Notes: generated from the letters alone by a model not told the origin. 9,952 nt of DNA from Bacteroidales bacterium (GCA_029938985.1 JAOZTW010000138.1:1-9952), one strand, 5' to 3'; positions 1 through 8,804 are shown, numbered from the stretch's first letter. Numbers and translations: made by a program.

Positions 1-72
1 ACATTTTAATATTTCAAAAGTAACGAAGAAATTGATACTCGTGAAAAACGCCAAAAAAAGACATATTTTCAT
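1..72 (-). CDS. Unidentified ORF, 5' part only, hydrophobic N-terminus
   Basis: An ATG at 70-72 opens a frame that stays open for 24 codons and runs off the window edge. It begins 25 bp after the sprA stop, on the same strand, so it could be co-transcribed with sprA. The visible residues are MKICLFLAFFTSINFFVTFE followed by ILKC: one lysine, then a strongly hydrophobic stretch, as in a signal peptide or a first membrane segment. It does not look like the N-terminus of GcvH, which follows sprA in some flavobacteria. No family can be assigned from 24 residues. An alternative ATG 6 bp further in, in another frame, stops after 16 codons, which favours this frame. AT-rich DNA can give short hydrophobic open frames by chance, so this is a candidate only. 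Confidence 0.4.
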   Translation of the reverse strand, partial: MKICLFLAFFTSINFFVTFEILKC

Positions 73-97
73 GTTTTTAAAACAAGTCCAAAATAAT

Positions 98-3000
98 TTA
101 TTGAGTGAGCGAAAATCTCACTTTAAATCCCGCCTCTATGTTTGTGTTGCGAGGAGTTGTGTTTGTTATTTGAACAGTATGATTGTAAAACAATTGTATA
201 TCAACTTTATCGTTAATATTATAATCGGCAGTTGAAGTGAGTGTAAAATCTCTTCTTTCAATATTTAGTTCGTTCATATTCTCTTGCAAACGGTGGAATA
301 TTTCAAAATCTTTTCTTATGGTTAAATCCAATCGCAGATTAAGGTCGCTTTTCAAATTATGACTTTCTCCATTTATTCTTATATTGTTTATAGGTAGTTC
401 TTTAAAAGTGTAACCACCACCAAAAGTAAATGCACGTGTGTGATGTTCTCTAATTTGGTTGTTACTAAAACTCAAAAATAATTCTCTTGATTTTTGAAAT
501 TCAAAACGTGAACTAAATGTACCTTCCCATGTTATATCAATACCAAATAGTGGCATAAATTTTTCGCTTAGCATAACACCTCCAATTTCGTATTGTGGTA
601 TAAATAAATCACTTTGGTAACGTTCACTACTGTATCCAGATTGTTCAAAAGTAGAATTGTCAAAACTGATATTCGATTGAAAATCGTTGATAGTATATGT
701 AGATTGATAGCCGTGTTTTATAGTAGCTTTTTTAACAAAATCTTTAATAAATGGCAAATTTGAAAGCCCATCAAATGTTACTCGCCAGTCGGGTAATGGT
801 ATTCGCATAAAAGTAGCCATTGATATTTTAGAAGGGTCTAAACCAGAATATGCCGCAAGAAAAGCAGGTATTAGCACCTCTTGCGATGTTCCACTATATC
901 CATCTGGATATTCTACTCCTGCACTATCTACATACATAGTTCCCTGATAATTTGGGTCTAAATTTTTTCTGTTGTTTGCAAGCCTAAGAGCTATTTGTTC
1001 TCTATAAAGCCTAAAATTTTCGTATCCATTAGACGAATACGATGAGTCAATTTTGTTAAAGGCGGTAGAAAGTGTGTTGAACGAAATGTTATAATTACCA
1101 TTAATCATTTTCATGTCTTCAAAAAATTCTCCATTTGTTTGAGCATATCCATATTGCTGTTGGTTAAAAGCAATTGAGCGTTGAAAATTAAGATCTATTT
1201 TAACGTTATTCAACGGTTTCAGATTTGCTTTTATTCTCCATTCATTTGCATTTGTAAGATTAATTGCCTCATTAAAAAGACTATCAGTAGTAAGCCAGCC
1301 ATAACCAGTTGCAGTGTGAGCAATTCGTTGGTCTTGAATACCTGTAATAAATTCCCAGCCAGGTGCCAAAACACCATTATAATTTCGCATTCCCATGTAC
1401 TGTGTACGTGGCATGTATCCATTTAGCAGAGTACCAAAGCTTTCTGTATAATTAATAGAAACACTTTGAAGTGCCATCATGCTTTTTAATGTATAATCCG
1501 AAGCAATAATAAGAGCATTCTCTTTTTGAGCTTTTGTACCATTAATTTTAACTTTTACATTTTTCATTGTGGTATCGGAAGTAAATTTTATTTTATTGTT
1601 TCCAAACACCTCATACTTGCCTGGAACTTTTTTTCCAGAAGCATCAGTAAATACCACTTTTTTAATATCCTCAGTTTTTAATTTGTGAGTAATATATTTT
1701 GCCTGTCCTTTGCGTAAAGAAATTTTATCTTTCTCAAAATTAACTGGTTTTGGTTTTTTCTTAATAGGTTTTCTCCCTTTTTTGGTAAACCGTTTATCAA
1801 CAGCTTTCAAATATTTTACACTTGAATATAGTTTTGAAAAATTAAGTCGTCCATTCAATCTAACAGTTCCAGAGTTTTGAATGCTGTTTCCAAAATTAAT
1901 ATTATATGCTGGCGTGCTATCTGTTGCCATTATTTCACGTTCCCCCTCTCCAACTCGCCAATCGTAAGTGCCAGTATAATTTGCGGTTAAAGAAGTCCAA
2001 CGCAATAATGGTAGCTTGTTTACTGGTACTTTCCAGTTCAACTTTACTTGATGATTATAGTCTGTATTTTCGCCTAAATCAAAAAAGTTTTTAAAAATAG
2101 TATCTTGTGGTGTTTGCCAGCCTTGTTGTTCAAAAAAAGTTTCACGTTCTCGCCAACCATCAGTTTCAACTCTTGCGGCATTTACTGCATTAAAATCAAG
2201 TTGAATGCTTTTGGATAATTTATACGAAATATCATAATTACGTTGCCATAAAAAATTCTTTTGTACCGAAGCAGGTAAATCCAGACCAGCCTTATTTACG
2301 TCTCTATTTTTAAATGTACTATATTGACGACTAAATTCGGTAGAAAAATTAATTCTTGATGGCATATAATAAAAATTAAAATCTTTAATTATTTGCAAAG
2401 GTTTTGGTTTAAATATTTTCATTTTTCTAAACGGCTCAATTGGCTTAGTACTTGGCGAATAGTTGTAGTGAAACGAACTTGTTAAGTTTTGAACAGTATC
2501 AAATTCTATAACTGGAGTTCGTGTATATATTTCGCTATATGCCAAAGATGTAGAAAAATTTGAAATATGATAAGGCATTTTTACTCTCGCTTTCTTTTTT
2601 CGTCCTTTACCTTTTGAATCTGGCTTTTTTCCTTGTACTCTCACATTGGTCAAATTTATGCTTCTTCGTCTCACATAAGTTTGAGAGATGTCTCTTATTT
2701 CGTCTCTTTCGGCTTGTGGAATACTCTGGTCTTCAAGTGTTGTTCTTAATTTTATATCTGGGTCAAGAGGATTGTATTCTGGGTCAGAAAAACTTTCGGA
2801 AAAACCAGCATATACAGGAATTGAAACTCCATAATCTTTATTAAAAAACTTTCCAAATTCTATTTGAGAAGTAAGGTCATATTCTCTTGTTTCGTCTTTG
2901 TATCGTTCGTTTACTTTTTTCTCAATACTTCCGTAACCAACAGTGTGCATATAGCCTGATGCTGTAAAACTCGCCAAATCTGCAAAATTAGTGCTTATAC

Positions 3001-6000
3001 GGCTATTAGCGGCCCAGCCACCATCGTCGTTAAAATCAGTAAGTCTTAGTTCGTTAATCCAAACTTCTCCCGACTTGACCTGTCCATCATCGCTTCTTAC
3101 ATTGTTTTCTTGTTTTGGATTGCGAATACCTATCATTATTGTTTTAACATTACTTAAATTTGGATTTCCAAGTATAGTTATTTTTCTTTCTAAATTGTCG
3201 TCATAAACTACATAAGGCGTAGTTAATGAAACTGTTGTATTTACTTCTCGCATATTATTATTTCGCTGTTGTTTAGCTGCTTGTAATTTTTCAAACTCAA
3301 GGTTTAATTCATTAGAAGTGGGCCAAACAATATATCTTACTGGGTCTTCTAAATCTGACTCCGAGTAAGTGTAATGACCTTCTGGTGTAAGACTTAATGG
3401 AATTTCATATTCATAATAATTTTGAGTAAAGTCAGAACCAAGTCGCACAAAAAGCGACAAATCGCCATCGTCTAATTGGTTTTGCATATCAGGCAGAGCT
3501 TCGGCGTGAACAAACATTCTTAATTTTTTGTATTTTCTAAAATCCATATTTACAGTTTTATAAATAGATTTAGAAACTCCATCAGGTAAGTCATTTGTTT
3601 TTAACGAAATAGCTTGTTCGTTTAATGGCATAGGAGCTTGTGTCTGCATCAAGTTTTGATCTCTTGCAATTTCTGGAGGCAAAACATAATTAACAGGAGT
3701 TTTAGAAGCACTTTCTTCAATATTAACAACCGAAACATCAAGATTTCCCAAGTTATCGGGTTGTGGGTAAATTCCTCCCTCACCACCTTCTGAAATTGTA
3801 TTTTGATATTTTCTCCAATCACCTCTTACAAGCTGTAGTTTAGCAAAACGTAAAATTTGTTCTTGTTCAAAATCATTCATAAAAATACGCATAAATCTAA
3901 TTGATTGAAATCCGTCAATATTTCCCAATACTCTATCTGGTTCATAAATTGGAATTTTAAACTGATACCATGTAACAGTTTGTCCATCAACTTTATTTGC
4001 TAAATTTTTCACATCTGCTTCAATTTTATTCACAATATAATTCTGCCCCACTACCATATCTTCTGGGCGTATTTCTACTTTATATTGATAGTATCCTTCG
4101 TAAGTATCCAAAGTTTGGTCGTCGTTAACATCTTCCATGTCAGGCAGAAGCGTAACAGCAGAAGCCGAACCACTTCCTTCGCTTGGCAAAGCGTTTCCTT
4201 GTGTGTTATTATATTTTTTATATCTATCCAAAATACTGGTTTTGTTTTCATCGTATTCATCGTTAAGATAAAAAATAAAATTATCGTTTGAAGGGTCAGC
4301 AATTATTTTATTATAAACAGCACTTCCTGTAGTATATTTTTGAGCCAATCGCTCTATATAGTCAATAAAAATTTCGTTTTCACCATCGTCAAGTAAACCA
4401 TCGTATCCAGCATCTTGTCGTCTTTTTGCATCAATATCAGTATCAAAAGTAGGCGTTAACATCTGCATTCTTGACACTACTCCCCATTGTGTTGTATCTA
4501 ATTTAGAATTATCATCTGGATAAGGAATACCGTTTTCAAAACTTTTTTCATTGTCATGTAAGATATCCTCTGAAATATTTCCAAGATTAAAATACAGACT
4601 ACCACCTGTACTCGTAGAATCGTAAACAAATGGATCCATTACCCAAAACTCTATGAATTCAATATTTGAACTTTCAAAATCATTAATATATAAATCTCTC
4701 ATTATTCCTCCCCATCTTGAAGATGGTGCGTTCAAGTTTCCTTCGCTGTCCAATCCTGCTGATATACCTGCTTCTCCTTCAACATCAAAATTATAAGGAC
4801 CACGCTCTGATGGATAATATGCAATATTAAAAATATTTAGCCTTGCAGGAAGTCCATAACTTGTTTCTTTATTAGGAAAAATTTCTTTTTCCATTATTGT
4901 TCTAACATAGTGATTAGAAATGTCATCGTCTGTTAAATGAGCAGGTCTTGTAACACTTTTATCAAAATTCAAATCTTCGCTCACATTATACCAAGCAAAA
5001 TTTGCTCTATTATATCCGTACGAAACATCAGAAATTTTATCAGCTTCGGGAAACATTGAGGTTTGATATTGAGGCGTACTTGCAATTACCCATGCCTGAG
5101 GAGCTCTTAAGTCAATATAGGTTTGACTGTCCTCAAAATCATCAATATAAGAAATACCATCTTTGTCTGTAACTCTTGGATTACCTGGTATAAGTTGTGC
5201 AAATTCTCCTGAATAATCAATAAACGAAGGTTCTTTTGTTTCAATTAATGGTAATAAATCCACCATTTTGGTAAACAAAGGAACTTCGGTAGAATAAGAA
5301 GTATTTAAACCCCAAATGGTATTTGAGATTGGTTCTTCTCCTATGTTCATTTTCTTGTCCATAGGGCGTTCTGTCAGGTGCATAACAGTGCTACCAATAT
5401 TAAAATTATCGTTAAACTGATAATTAAAATGAGACCCTACAAGGTTTTTGGTTTTCATGCCAAACATGTCTTCACTTTCCACAGTAATTTTTATAGGAGT
5501 ACCAGAAGCAAGCAAAGATTCGTTTAGAATTGTTACTGTTCCCATATTGTAATCCACCGTAAAATCAGCTCCCTCGGTCAGTTCAACACCTCCCTGCACC
5601 ACTTTTACTGCTCCATCAGGAATATTCATAGCATTTAACCTAATTTCCGAACCACTTGATGAGCGATAATTTCCTTTTAAATAAAATTTATTTTTTGAAG
5701 CTACTTGTTTTGCTTTATATTTTGTGGAGTCGTAAAGTTCCTGAAAACTATATCTATCGGCAGTTGTAGGGTCGTCAATTTTCTTCTCAAGATAATTACC
5801 AAAAGGCTCAAGCATTGGAAAAATAATTTTCCCATTTCTCGGAATAATTGTTATATTTGGTATAAAGTCAAAAAATCCATCTGGACCACCAGTATTTTGC
5901 TTATCGGTATTATCTAAGTTAAAAACAGTTAGTAGTCTTTTGTCTTTAATTTCTCCTTCCGAAATATAATTTACAGGCGTACCAGTTTGGTCGTTGTTAT

Positions 6001-7642
6001 AAAATATTTCCATCGAAAAATCGTCATTACTAAGCGAATAAGCATTTAAAGAGTAAATATTTTTCATCATCAAATCCCAGTTTGGGAGAGCAGGAGTTAA
6101 TGCTGGACCTTTTAACAGTTTCAAAATAAGAGTGTTTGGAGCTTGTACATCTCCGTTAGAAAATTCACCAACTTGATAAACTTCTCCAGCCATTGTATAT
6201 TCATAAGCAACAGCAAGTACCTCACCATCACGCAAAGAAAAATTTAATGAAATAAAACCAAGTGCATCATTGTAAGTAAAATCTCTATCTGTAAGTTTAC
6301 GAGCGTTTTCTAATTTTACAAAATCAACTCCATCTCTATAATTTGCTTGCAACAAGTTAGAAACCTGAGTTATATCTCTAATTCCCGAAATATTTGATAC
6401 CTCATTATATAAACTATTACTTTCATTATTAGGATATCGAGTATTTCCAGCTATAACATGGTCCGAGTAAATTCTGTTGTCTTCTGCAAGGTCAAGAAAG
6501 GCGGCAACATTACGAGCATCGTCGTAATCTGAGGATTTATTTGTAACCCAAATTTCTATACGGGTAATTTTTGCTGACGAAATAACAGCTGGCAAATTAG
6601 CAAGCGAAGCCTCAAAGTTTTCTCTAAAATAATGGTTCAAAAAGAAGTGTTTATCCTCGTCGTAATCACTTGCCGATATTTCAAAATCGTTGAGTACAGC
6701 TCCACCATCTACCTCAATAGTTTCTGATTCTCCTTTTTGTTGCGATGCCACACTTGTGATATACAAACGCCCGAATTTCATTTCGGTTTTTAAACCAAAT
6801 AAAGTTGAACTACCAGGTATAAGGGTGTTTTCTAAGGGCATAGTAACATTACCTGCCTCTATTCTTTGTATTATTTCATCTTCTTCGCCTACGTATTCAA
6901 TTTTTGTTTTATTTTCAAAACTAAAAGTAGCTTCGGTATTATAATTTATACCAACATTCATTTTATCCCCAATTTTTCCTGTAACACCAATTTGAATATT
7001 TTCATCAAATTTAAAATTTACACCTCTTCTTGCACGTTTTGAAAGCGATGGATCATCTATATTATAATAGGTTAAACCAAACGAAAGATTTGCTGCACCA
7101 GTTGGCACAATTGCAATCTCATCAGAGCCAAAAATATCTTCAAAACCCTTAAAATTTACATTAAATTTTGGATTTACAAATTTATTAAGCAATGGGTTTC
7201 CTGTTTTTTTTGAACCTGTTTGATATTCAAGTTTATCTTTCCAGTAGGATCTAATTTCTGATTGGCTTTGATATTTATTGTATTCATCAAAATCCATTGT
7301 ATATGGAGTATTCAAATTCATGTCGCCAACTTGTTCGGTAACAATAAATTGTCCTGTAACGGGGTCGTATTCTATATTATTAGAAAAAATAGATGGCTGT
7401 TTAAGATACAAAGATGAATTGTACTTTTGATTATCTAACGGGTTGTAACTGTTGTCTCTAATTGGAAATTTTAGAGTATCATCGTCTATTGTATCTAATG
7501 GAGCAGGAATTTTCACTCTCAAAACATCGTTTGACAATATAGGTACGTATTTAAGGTTTACTGATGCACTTGTTGTCCAGATAATTGTAAACAAAGACAA
7601 TATCACAGTTCCTATTAGTGTTATTTTCTTTACTTTTTTCAA
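98..7642 (-). CDS. sprA: SprA/Sov, giant outer-membrane translocon of the type IX secretion system
   Basis: SprA (Sov in Porphyromonas) forms the very large single-chain outer-membrane beta-barrel through which T9SS cargo with C-terminal sorting signals leaves the periplasm; in studied relatives it works with PorV and a plug protein. The protein has 2514 residues, the usual full length (about 2400-2500), with no frameshift. Residues 1-26 are a signal peptide (KKVKK, hydrophobic core, likely cleavage after TSA). Family hallmarks as I recall them, in order: GNVTMPL near 264-270 followed by a LFGLKTEMKFG stretch; DDFEDSQ at 834-840; WGGIMRD at 977-983 with FWVMDPF at 999-1005; EDVNDDQTLD at 1170-1179; EVWINELRLTDF from 1526; NYTESFGTLLNGY at 2064-2076. 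Alternating amphipathic strands continue to a strand-like C-terminus (FKVRFSLTQ). Two very basic stretches, 1672-1688 and 1950-1966, interrupt the barrel region and are probably periplasmic loops. The start is TTG: an in-frame TAA lies two codons upstream, and the next methionine (108) would lose the signal peptide. ruvA lies 269 bp upstream. Identification is very secure; domain borders are approximate. Confidence 0.97.
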   Translation of the reverse strand: MKKVKKITLIGTVILSLFTIIWTTSASVNLKYVPILSNDVLRVKIPAPLDTIDDDTLKFPIRDNSYNPLDNQKYNSSLYLKQPSIFSNNIEYDPVTGQFIVTEQVGDMNLNTPYTMDFDEYNKYQSQSEIRSYWKDKLEYQTGSKKTGNPLLNKFVNPKFNVNFKGFEDIFGSDEIAIVPTGAANLSFGLTYYNIDDPSLSKRARRGVNFKFDENIQIGVTGKIGDKMNVGINYNTEATFSFENKTKIEYVGEEDEIIQRIEAGNVTMPLENTLIPGSSTLFGLKTEMKFGRLYITSVASQQKGESETIEVDGGAVLNDFEISASDYDEDKHFFLNHYFRENFEASLANLPAVISSAKITRIEIWVTNKSSDYDDARNVAAFLDLAEDNRIYSDHVIAGNTRYPNNESNSLYNEVSNISGIRDITQVSNLLQANYRDGVDFVKLENARKLTDRDFTYNDALGFISLNFSLRDGEVLAVAYEYTMAGEVYQVGEFSNGDVQAPNTLILKLLKGPALTPALPNWDLMMKNIYSLNAYSLSNDDFSMEIFYNNDQTGTPVNYISEGEIKDKRLLTVFNLDNTDKQNTGGPDGFFDFIPNITIIPRNGKIIFPMLEPFGNYLEKKIDDPTTADRYSFQELYDSTKYKAKQVASKNKFYLKGNYRSSSGSEIRLNAMNIPDGAVKVVQGGVELTEGADFTVDYNMGTVTILNESLLASGTPIKITVESEDMFGMKTKNLVGSHFNYQFNDNFNIGSTVMHLTERPMDKKMNIGEEPISNTIWGLNTSYSTEVPLFTKMVDLLPLIETKEPSFIDYSGEFAQLIPGNPRVTDKDGISYIDDFEDSQTYIDLRAPQAWVIASTPQYQTSMFPEADKISDVSYGYNRANFAWYNVSEDLNFDKSVTRPAHLTDDDISNHYVRTIMEKEIFPNKETSYGLPARLNIFNIAYYPSERGPYNFDVEGEAGISAGLDSEGNLNAPSSRWGGIMRDLYINDFESSNIEFIEFWVMDPFVYDSTSTGGSLYFNLGNISEDILHDNEKSFENGIPYPDDNSKLDTTQWGVVSRMQMLTPTFDTDIDAKRRQDAGYDGLLDDGENEIFIDYIERLAQKYTTGSAVYNKIIADPSNDNFIFYLNDEYDENKTSILDRYKKYNNTQGNALPSEGSGSASAVTLLPDMEDVNDDQTLDTYEGYYQYKVEIRPEDMVVGQNYIVNKIEADVKNLANKVDGQTVTWYQFKIPIYEPDRVLGNIDGFQSIRFMRIFMNDFEQEQILRFAKLQLVRGDWRKYQNTISEGGEGGIYPQPDNLGNLDVSVVNIEESASKTPVNYVLPPEIARDQNLMQTQAPMPLNEQAISLKTNDLPDGVSKSIYKTVNMDFRKYKKLRMFVHAEALPDMQNQLDDGDLSLFVRLGSDFTQNYYEYEIPLSLTPEGHYTYSESDLEDPVRYIVWPTSNELNLEFEKLQAAKQQRNNNMREVNTTVSLTTPYVVYDDNLERKITILGNPNLSNVKTIMIGIRNPKQENNVRSDDGQVKSGEVWINELRLTDFNDDGGWAANSRISTNFADLASFTASGYMHTVGYGSIEKKVNERYKDETREYDLTSQIEFGKFFNKDYGVSIPVYAGFSESFSDPEYNPLDPDIKLRTTLEDQSIPQAERDEIRDISQTYVRRRSINLTNVRVQGKKPDSKGKGRKKKARVKMPYHISNFSTSLAYSEIYTRTPVIEFDTVQNLTSSFHYNYSPSTKPIEPFRKMKIFKPKPLQIIKDFNFYYMPSRINFSTEFSRQYSTFKNRDVNKAGLDLPASVQKNFLWQRNYDISYKLSKSIQLDFNAVNAARVETDGWRERETFFEQQGWQTPQDTIFKNFFDLGENTDYNHQVKLNWKVPVNKLPLLRWTSLTANYTGTYDWRVGEGEREIMATDSTPAYNINFGNSIQNSGTVRLNGRLNFSKLYSSVKYLKAVDKRFTKKGRKPIKKKPKPVNFEKDKISLRKGQAKYITHKLKTEDIKKVVFTDASGKKVPGKYEVFGNNKIKFTSDTTMKNVKVKINGTKAQKENALIIASDYTLKSMMALQSVSINYTESFGTLLNGYMPRTQYMGMRNYNGVLAPGWEFITGIQDQRIAHTATGYGWLTTDSLFNEAINLTNANEWRIKANLKPLNNVKIDLNFQRSIAFNQQQYGYAQTNGEFFEDMKMINGNYNISFNTLSTAFNKIDSSYSSNGYENFRLYREQIALRLANNRKNLDPNYQGTMYVDSAGVEYPDGYSGTSQEVLIPAFLAAYSGLDPSKISMATFMRIPLPDWRVTFDGLSNLPFIKDFVKKATIKHGYQSTYTINDFQSNISFDNSTFEQSGYSSERYQSDLFIPQYEIGGVMLSEKFMPLFGIDITWEGTFSSRFEFQKSRELFLSFSNNQIREHHTRAFTFGGGYTFKELPINNIRINGESHNLKSDLNLRLDLTIRKDFEIFHRLQENMNELNIERRDFTLTSTADYNINDKVDIQLFYNHTVQITNTTPRNTNIEAGFKVRFSLTQ

Positions 7643-7648
7643 AATTTA
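7640..7648 (-). promoter_or_regulatory. Start region of sprA: TTG start with adjacent in-frame stop
   Basis: On the minus strand the codons read TAA ATT TTG AAA AAA. The TAA at 7646-7648 closes the sprA frame, so only ATT or TTG can start a product that keeps the signal peptide. TTG is the more usual choice. The leader is almost all A and T and shows no Shine-Dalgarno motif, as is common in Bacteroidota. Further upstream, around 7675-7681, TACTTTTT resembles the phylum's -7 box (TAnnTTTG) at 7 of 8 positions, but with no convincing -33 box I do not call a promoter. Confidence 0.7.
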
Positions 7649-7759
7649 TTATATTTAAATGGTTAATATTAAAAAAGTAGAGTTTTTATCATAAGCAATT
7701 TTTAATTTTTTTAATAAAAATGTAATTCCAAGTTCAAGCTCAGAGCAAGACAATTAGCC

Positions 7760-7787
7760 GTAGCGACAAGGCATGCCTTGTCGCTAC
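7760..7787. repeat. Perfect 28-bp REP-like palindrome between ruvA and sprA
   Basis: The arm GTAGCGACAAGGCA (7760-7773) is followed at once by its exact reverse complement (7774-7787), giving a 28-bp perfect palindrome. It stands out as much more GC-rich than the AT-rich spacer around it. Similar GACAAGGC-centred palindromes recur as intergenic repeats in many bacterial genomes, so this is probably a dispersed REP-like element and not a gene-specific operator. On the minus strand no T-run follows it, so it does not look like an intrinsic terminator. A relative lies 84 bp away at 7872-7905. Confidence 0.75.
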
Positions 7788-7871
7788 AACATTTGCAAAT
7801 ACAATTGACCCCTATAAAGTCGTGTAAAATTTTCTGTGATATAAAAAACATTCTATTAGCAAAAATATATT

Positions 7872-7905
7872 GTAGCGACAAGTCATGCCTTGTCTCTTGT
7901 CGCAC
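7872..7905. repeat. Second, imperfect REP-like palindrome just after ruvA
   Basis: It shares GTAGCGACAAG and the CATGCCTTGTC core with the 7760 palindrome but differs in the right half, where the CTTGTC module occurs twice (7889-7894 and 7896-7901). As a result GCGACAAG (7875-7882) can pair with CTTGTCGC (7896-7903) around a 13-nt loop, or in a shorter form with the inner copy. It starts 6 bp after the ruvA stop. On the minus strand the stem is followed within about ten bases by TTTTT, so it could weakly terminate or protect the 3' end of the ruvA transcript. Together with the first palindrome it forms a paired, BIME-like arrangement. Confidence 0.65.
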
Positions 7906-7911
7906 ATATTT

Positions 7912-8499
7912 TTATGACAGAGTTTTTAACGATTTCTTTAATATATCCTCAACCGAAAGGTTATTTTCTTTTTTTGTAATTTTCTTCACTGCTTTTTCTG
8001 CCAATTTCTTAGTAAAACCAAGCATAACAAGAGCTGCAAGAGCTTCTTCTTGATTTTTGTCGTTTGTGGTATCAAAAATATTAATATCATCTGCCGACAC
8101 TTTACCAATTTTGTCTCTCAAATCTACAATAACCCTTTGAGCCGTTTTTATACCAATTCCTTTAACACTTTTTATTGTGTTCACATCGTTTTCCAAAATT
8201 GCTTTTTGAATTTCGCCAGTAGTAAGCGAAGAAAGCATAACTCTGCCAGTATTAGCTCCAATTCCTGATACAGAAATCAATAGTCTAAAAATTTCTCTTT
8301 CGGCTTTATCAAAAAAACCATATAAGTCGTTTGTGTCTTCTCGCAAAACCTGATGTACAAACAATTTAGCTTCTTTTTCTTCTTTCAACTTAGAATAGGT
8401 ATTTAGTGATATTTTGATAAAATATCCTACTCCAGCTGCTTCTACAATTACAAACGTACCATTTAGCTCTGATATTTTACCAAAAATATATTCAAACAT
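7912..8499 (-). CDS. ruvA: RuvA, Holliday-junction-binding subunit of RuvAB
   Basis: RuvA binds four-way DNA junctions as a tetramer and loads the RuvB motor for branch migration in recombinational repair; it acts in the cytoplasm on DNA. The 195-residue length is normal for the family. Residues 1-62 form the N-terminal OB-fold, including EAAGVGY near 20-26 and the acidic pin E54-D55 in VLREDTNDLYGF, equivalent to the E55-D56 pin of E. coli RuvA. Two helix-hairpin-helix motifs follow: VSGIGANTGRVMLSS and VKGIGIKTAQRVIVDLRDKI. A variable linker leads to the small C-terminal RuvB-contacting domain (EEALAALVMLGFTKKLAEKA). The ATG is preceded by an AT-rich leader without a clear ribosome binding site. 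sprA follows 269 bp downstream on the same strand, a common order in Bacteroidota. No gene for ruvB or ruvC is visible here. All expected key residues are present. Confidence 0.97.
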   Translation of the reverse strand: MFEYIFGKISELNGTFVIVEAAGVGYFIKISLNTYSKLKEEKEAKLFVHQVLREDTNDLYGFFDKAEREIFRLLISVSGIGANTGRVMLSSLTTGEIQKAILENDVNTIKSVKGIGIKTAQRVIVDLRDKIGKVSADDINIFDTTNDKNQEEALAALVMLGFTKKLAEKAVKKITKKENNLSVEDILKKSLKTLS

Positions 8500-8630
8500 A
8501 TAATTAAAATTTTTTAGTATTAGAAATTGTTATTTTTTGAATTAAAATAAATCTTTAAAAATTAGATTTGCAGTCGTTAAGAGTTCTGTTTTAATTTCGT
8601 ATAAATTTTAAAACCTAATTTTTAACACCT

Positions 8631-8700
8631 TACAAGGCAACTGATAAAAATGTAAACCATAAATGTAAAATAGTTGACTTTTTTTATCAGTTGCCCTGTA
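8631..8700. repeat. 70-nt inverted repeat with 20-bp arms (IS-end-like)
   Basis: Left arm 8631-8650 (TACAAGGCAACTGATAAAAA) is the reverse complement of the right arm 8681-8700 at 19 of 20 positions; the loop is 30 nt and itself contains TGTAAA twice. The arm motif GGCAACTGATAAAA occurs a third time in direct orientation at 8736. Repeated end motifs in both orientations suggest residual termini of an insertion sequence or a small non-autonomous derivative, but no transposase fragment is visible. As RNA it would fold into a stable hairpin upstream of ruvA. Confidence 0.65.
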
Positions 8701-8735
8701 CAATGAGGTATTAATCAATCCACGATAAAGGACGT

Positions 8736-8770
8736 GGCAACTGATAAAACTGTAAACCACTAATGAAACA
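8736..8770. repeat. Direct copy of the 8636-8670 sequence, offset exactly 100 bp
   Basis: Compared with 8636-8670, 30 of 35 bases match, starting with GGCAACTGATAAAA and continuing through TGTAAACCA; similarity ends at about 8770. No right-hand inverted arm accompanies this copy. It overlaps the right half of a small hairpin (CCACG 8720-8724 with CGTGG 8733-8737, 8-nt loop). It probably belongs to the same element as the inverted repeat at 8631-8700, perhaps as a multiple end repeat of the kind some insertion sequences carry. Confidence 0.6.
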
Positions 8771-8804
8771 TGTCGAGTTATCTACAATAATTATTTTAAA
8801 GGAA

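Noticed and set aside
105..121. Small hairpin (GTGAG/CTCAC) at the sprA 3' end
   Set aside because: It is short, lies inside the last codons of sprA and has no T-run after it, so it is likely chance.
32..235. 67-codon plus-strand open frame across the sprA 3' end
   Set aside because: It overlaps the conserved last strands of sprA in antisense and has low-complexity content; treated as a shadow, as are the other short frames inside sprA and ruvA.
7711..7905. 64-codon minus-strand open frame in the ruvA-sprA gap
   Set aside because: It runs through both REP-like palindromes, has no family-like motif and looks like a by-product of the repeats keeping the frame open.
8631..8700. Intrinsic terminator for pepE transcripts
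   Set aside because: On the minus strand the stem is not followed by a T-run, and it lies over 380 bp beyond the pepE stop.
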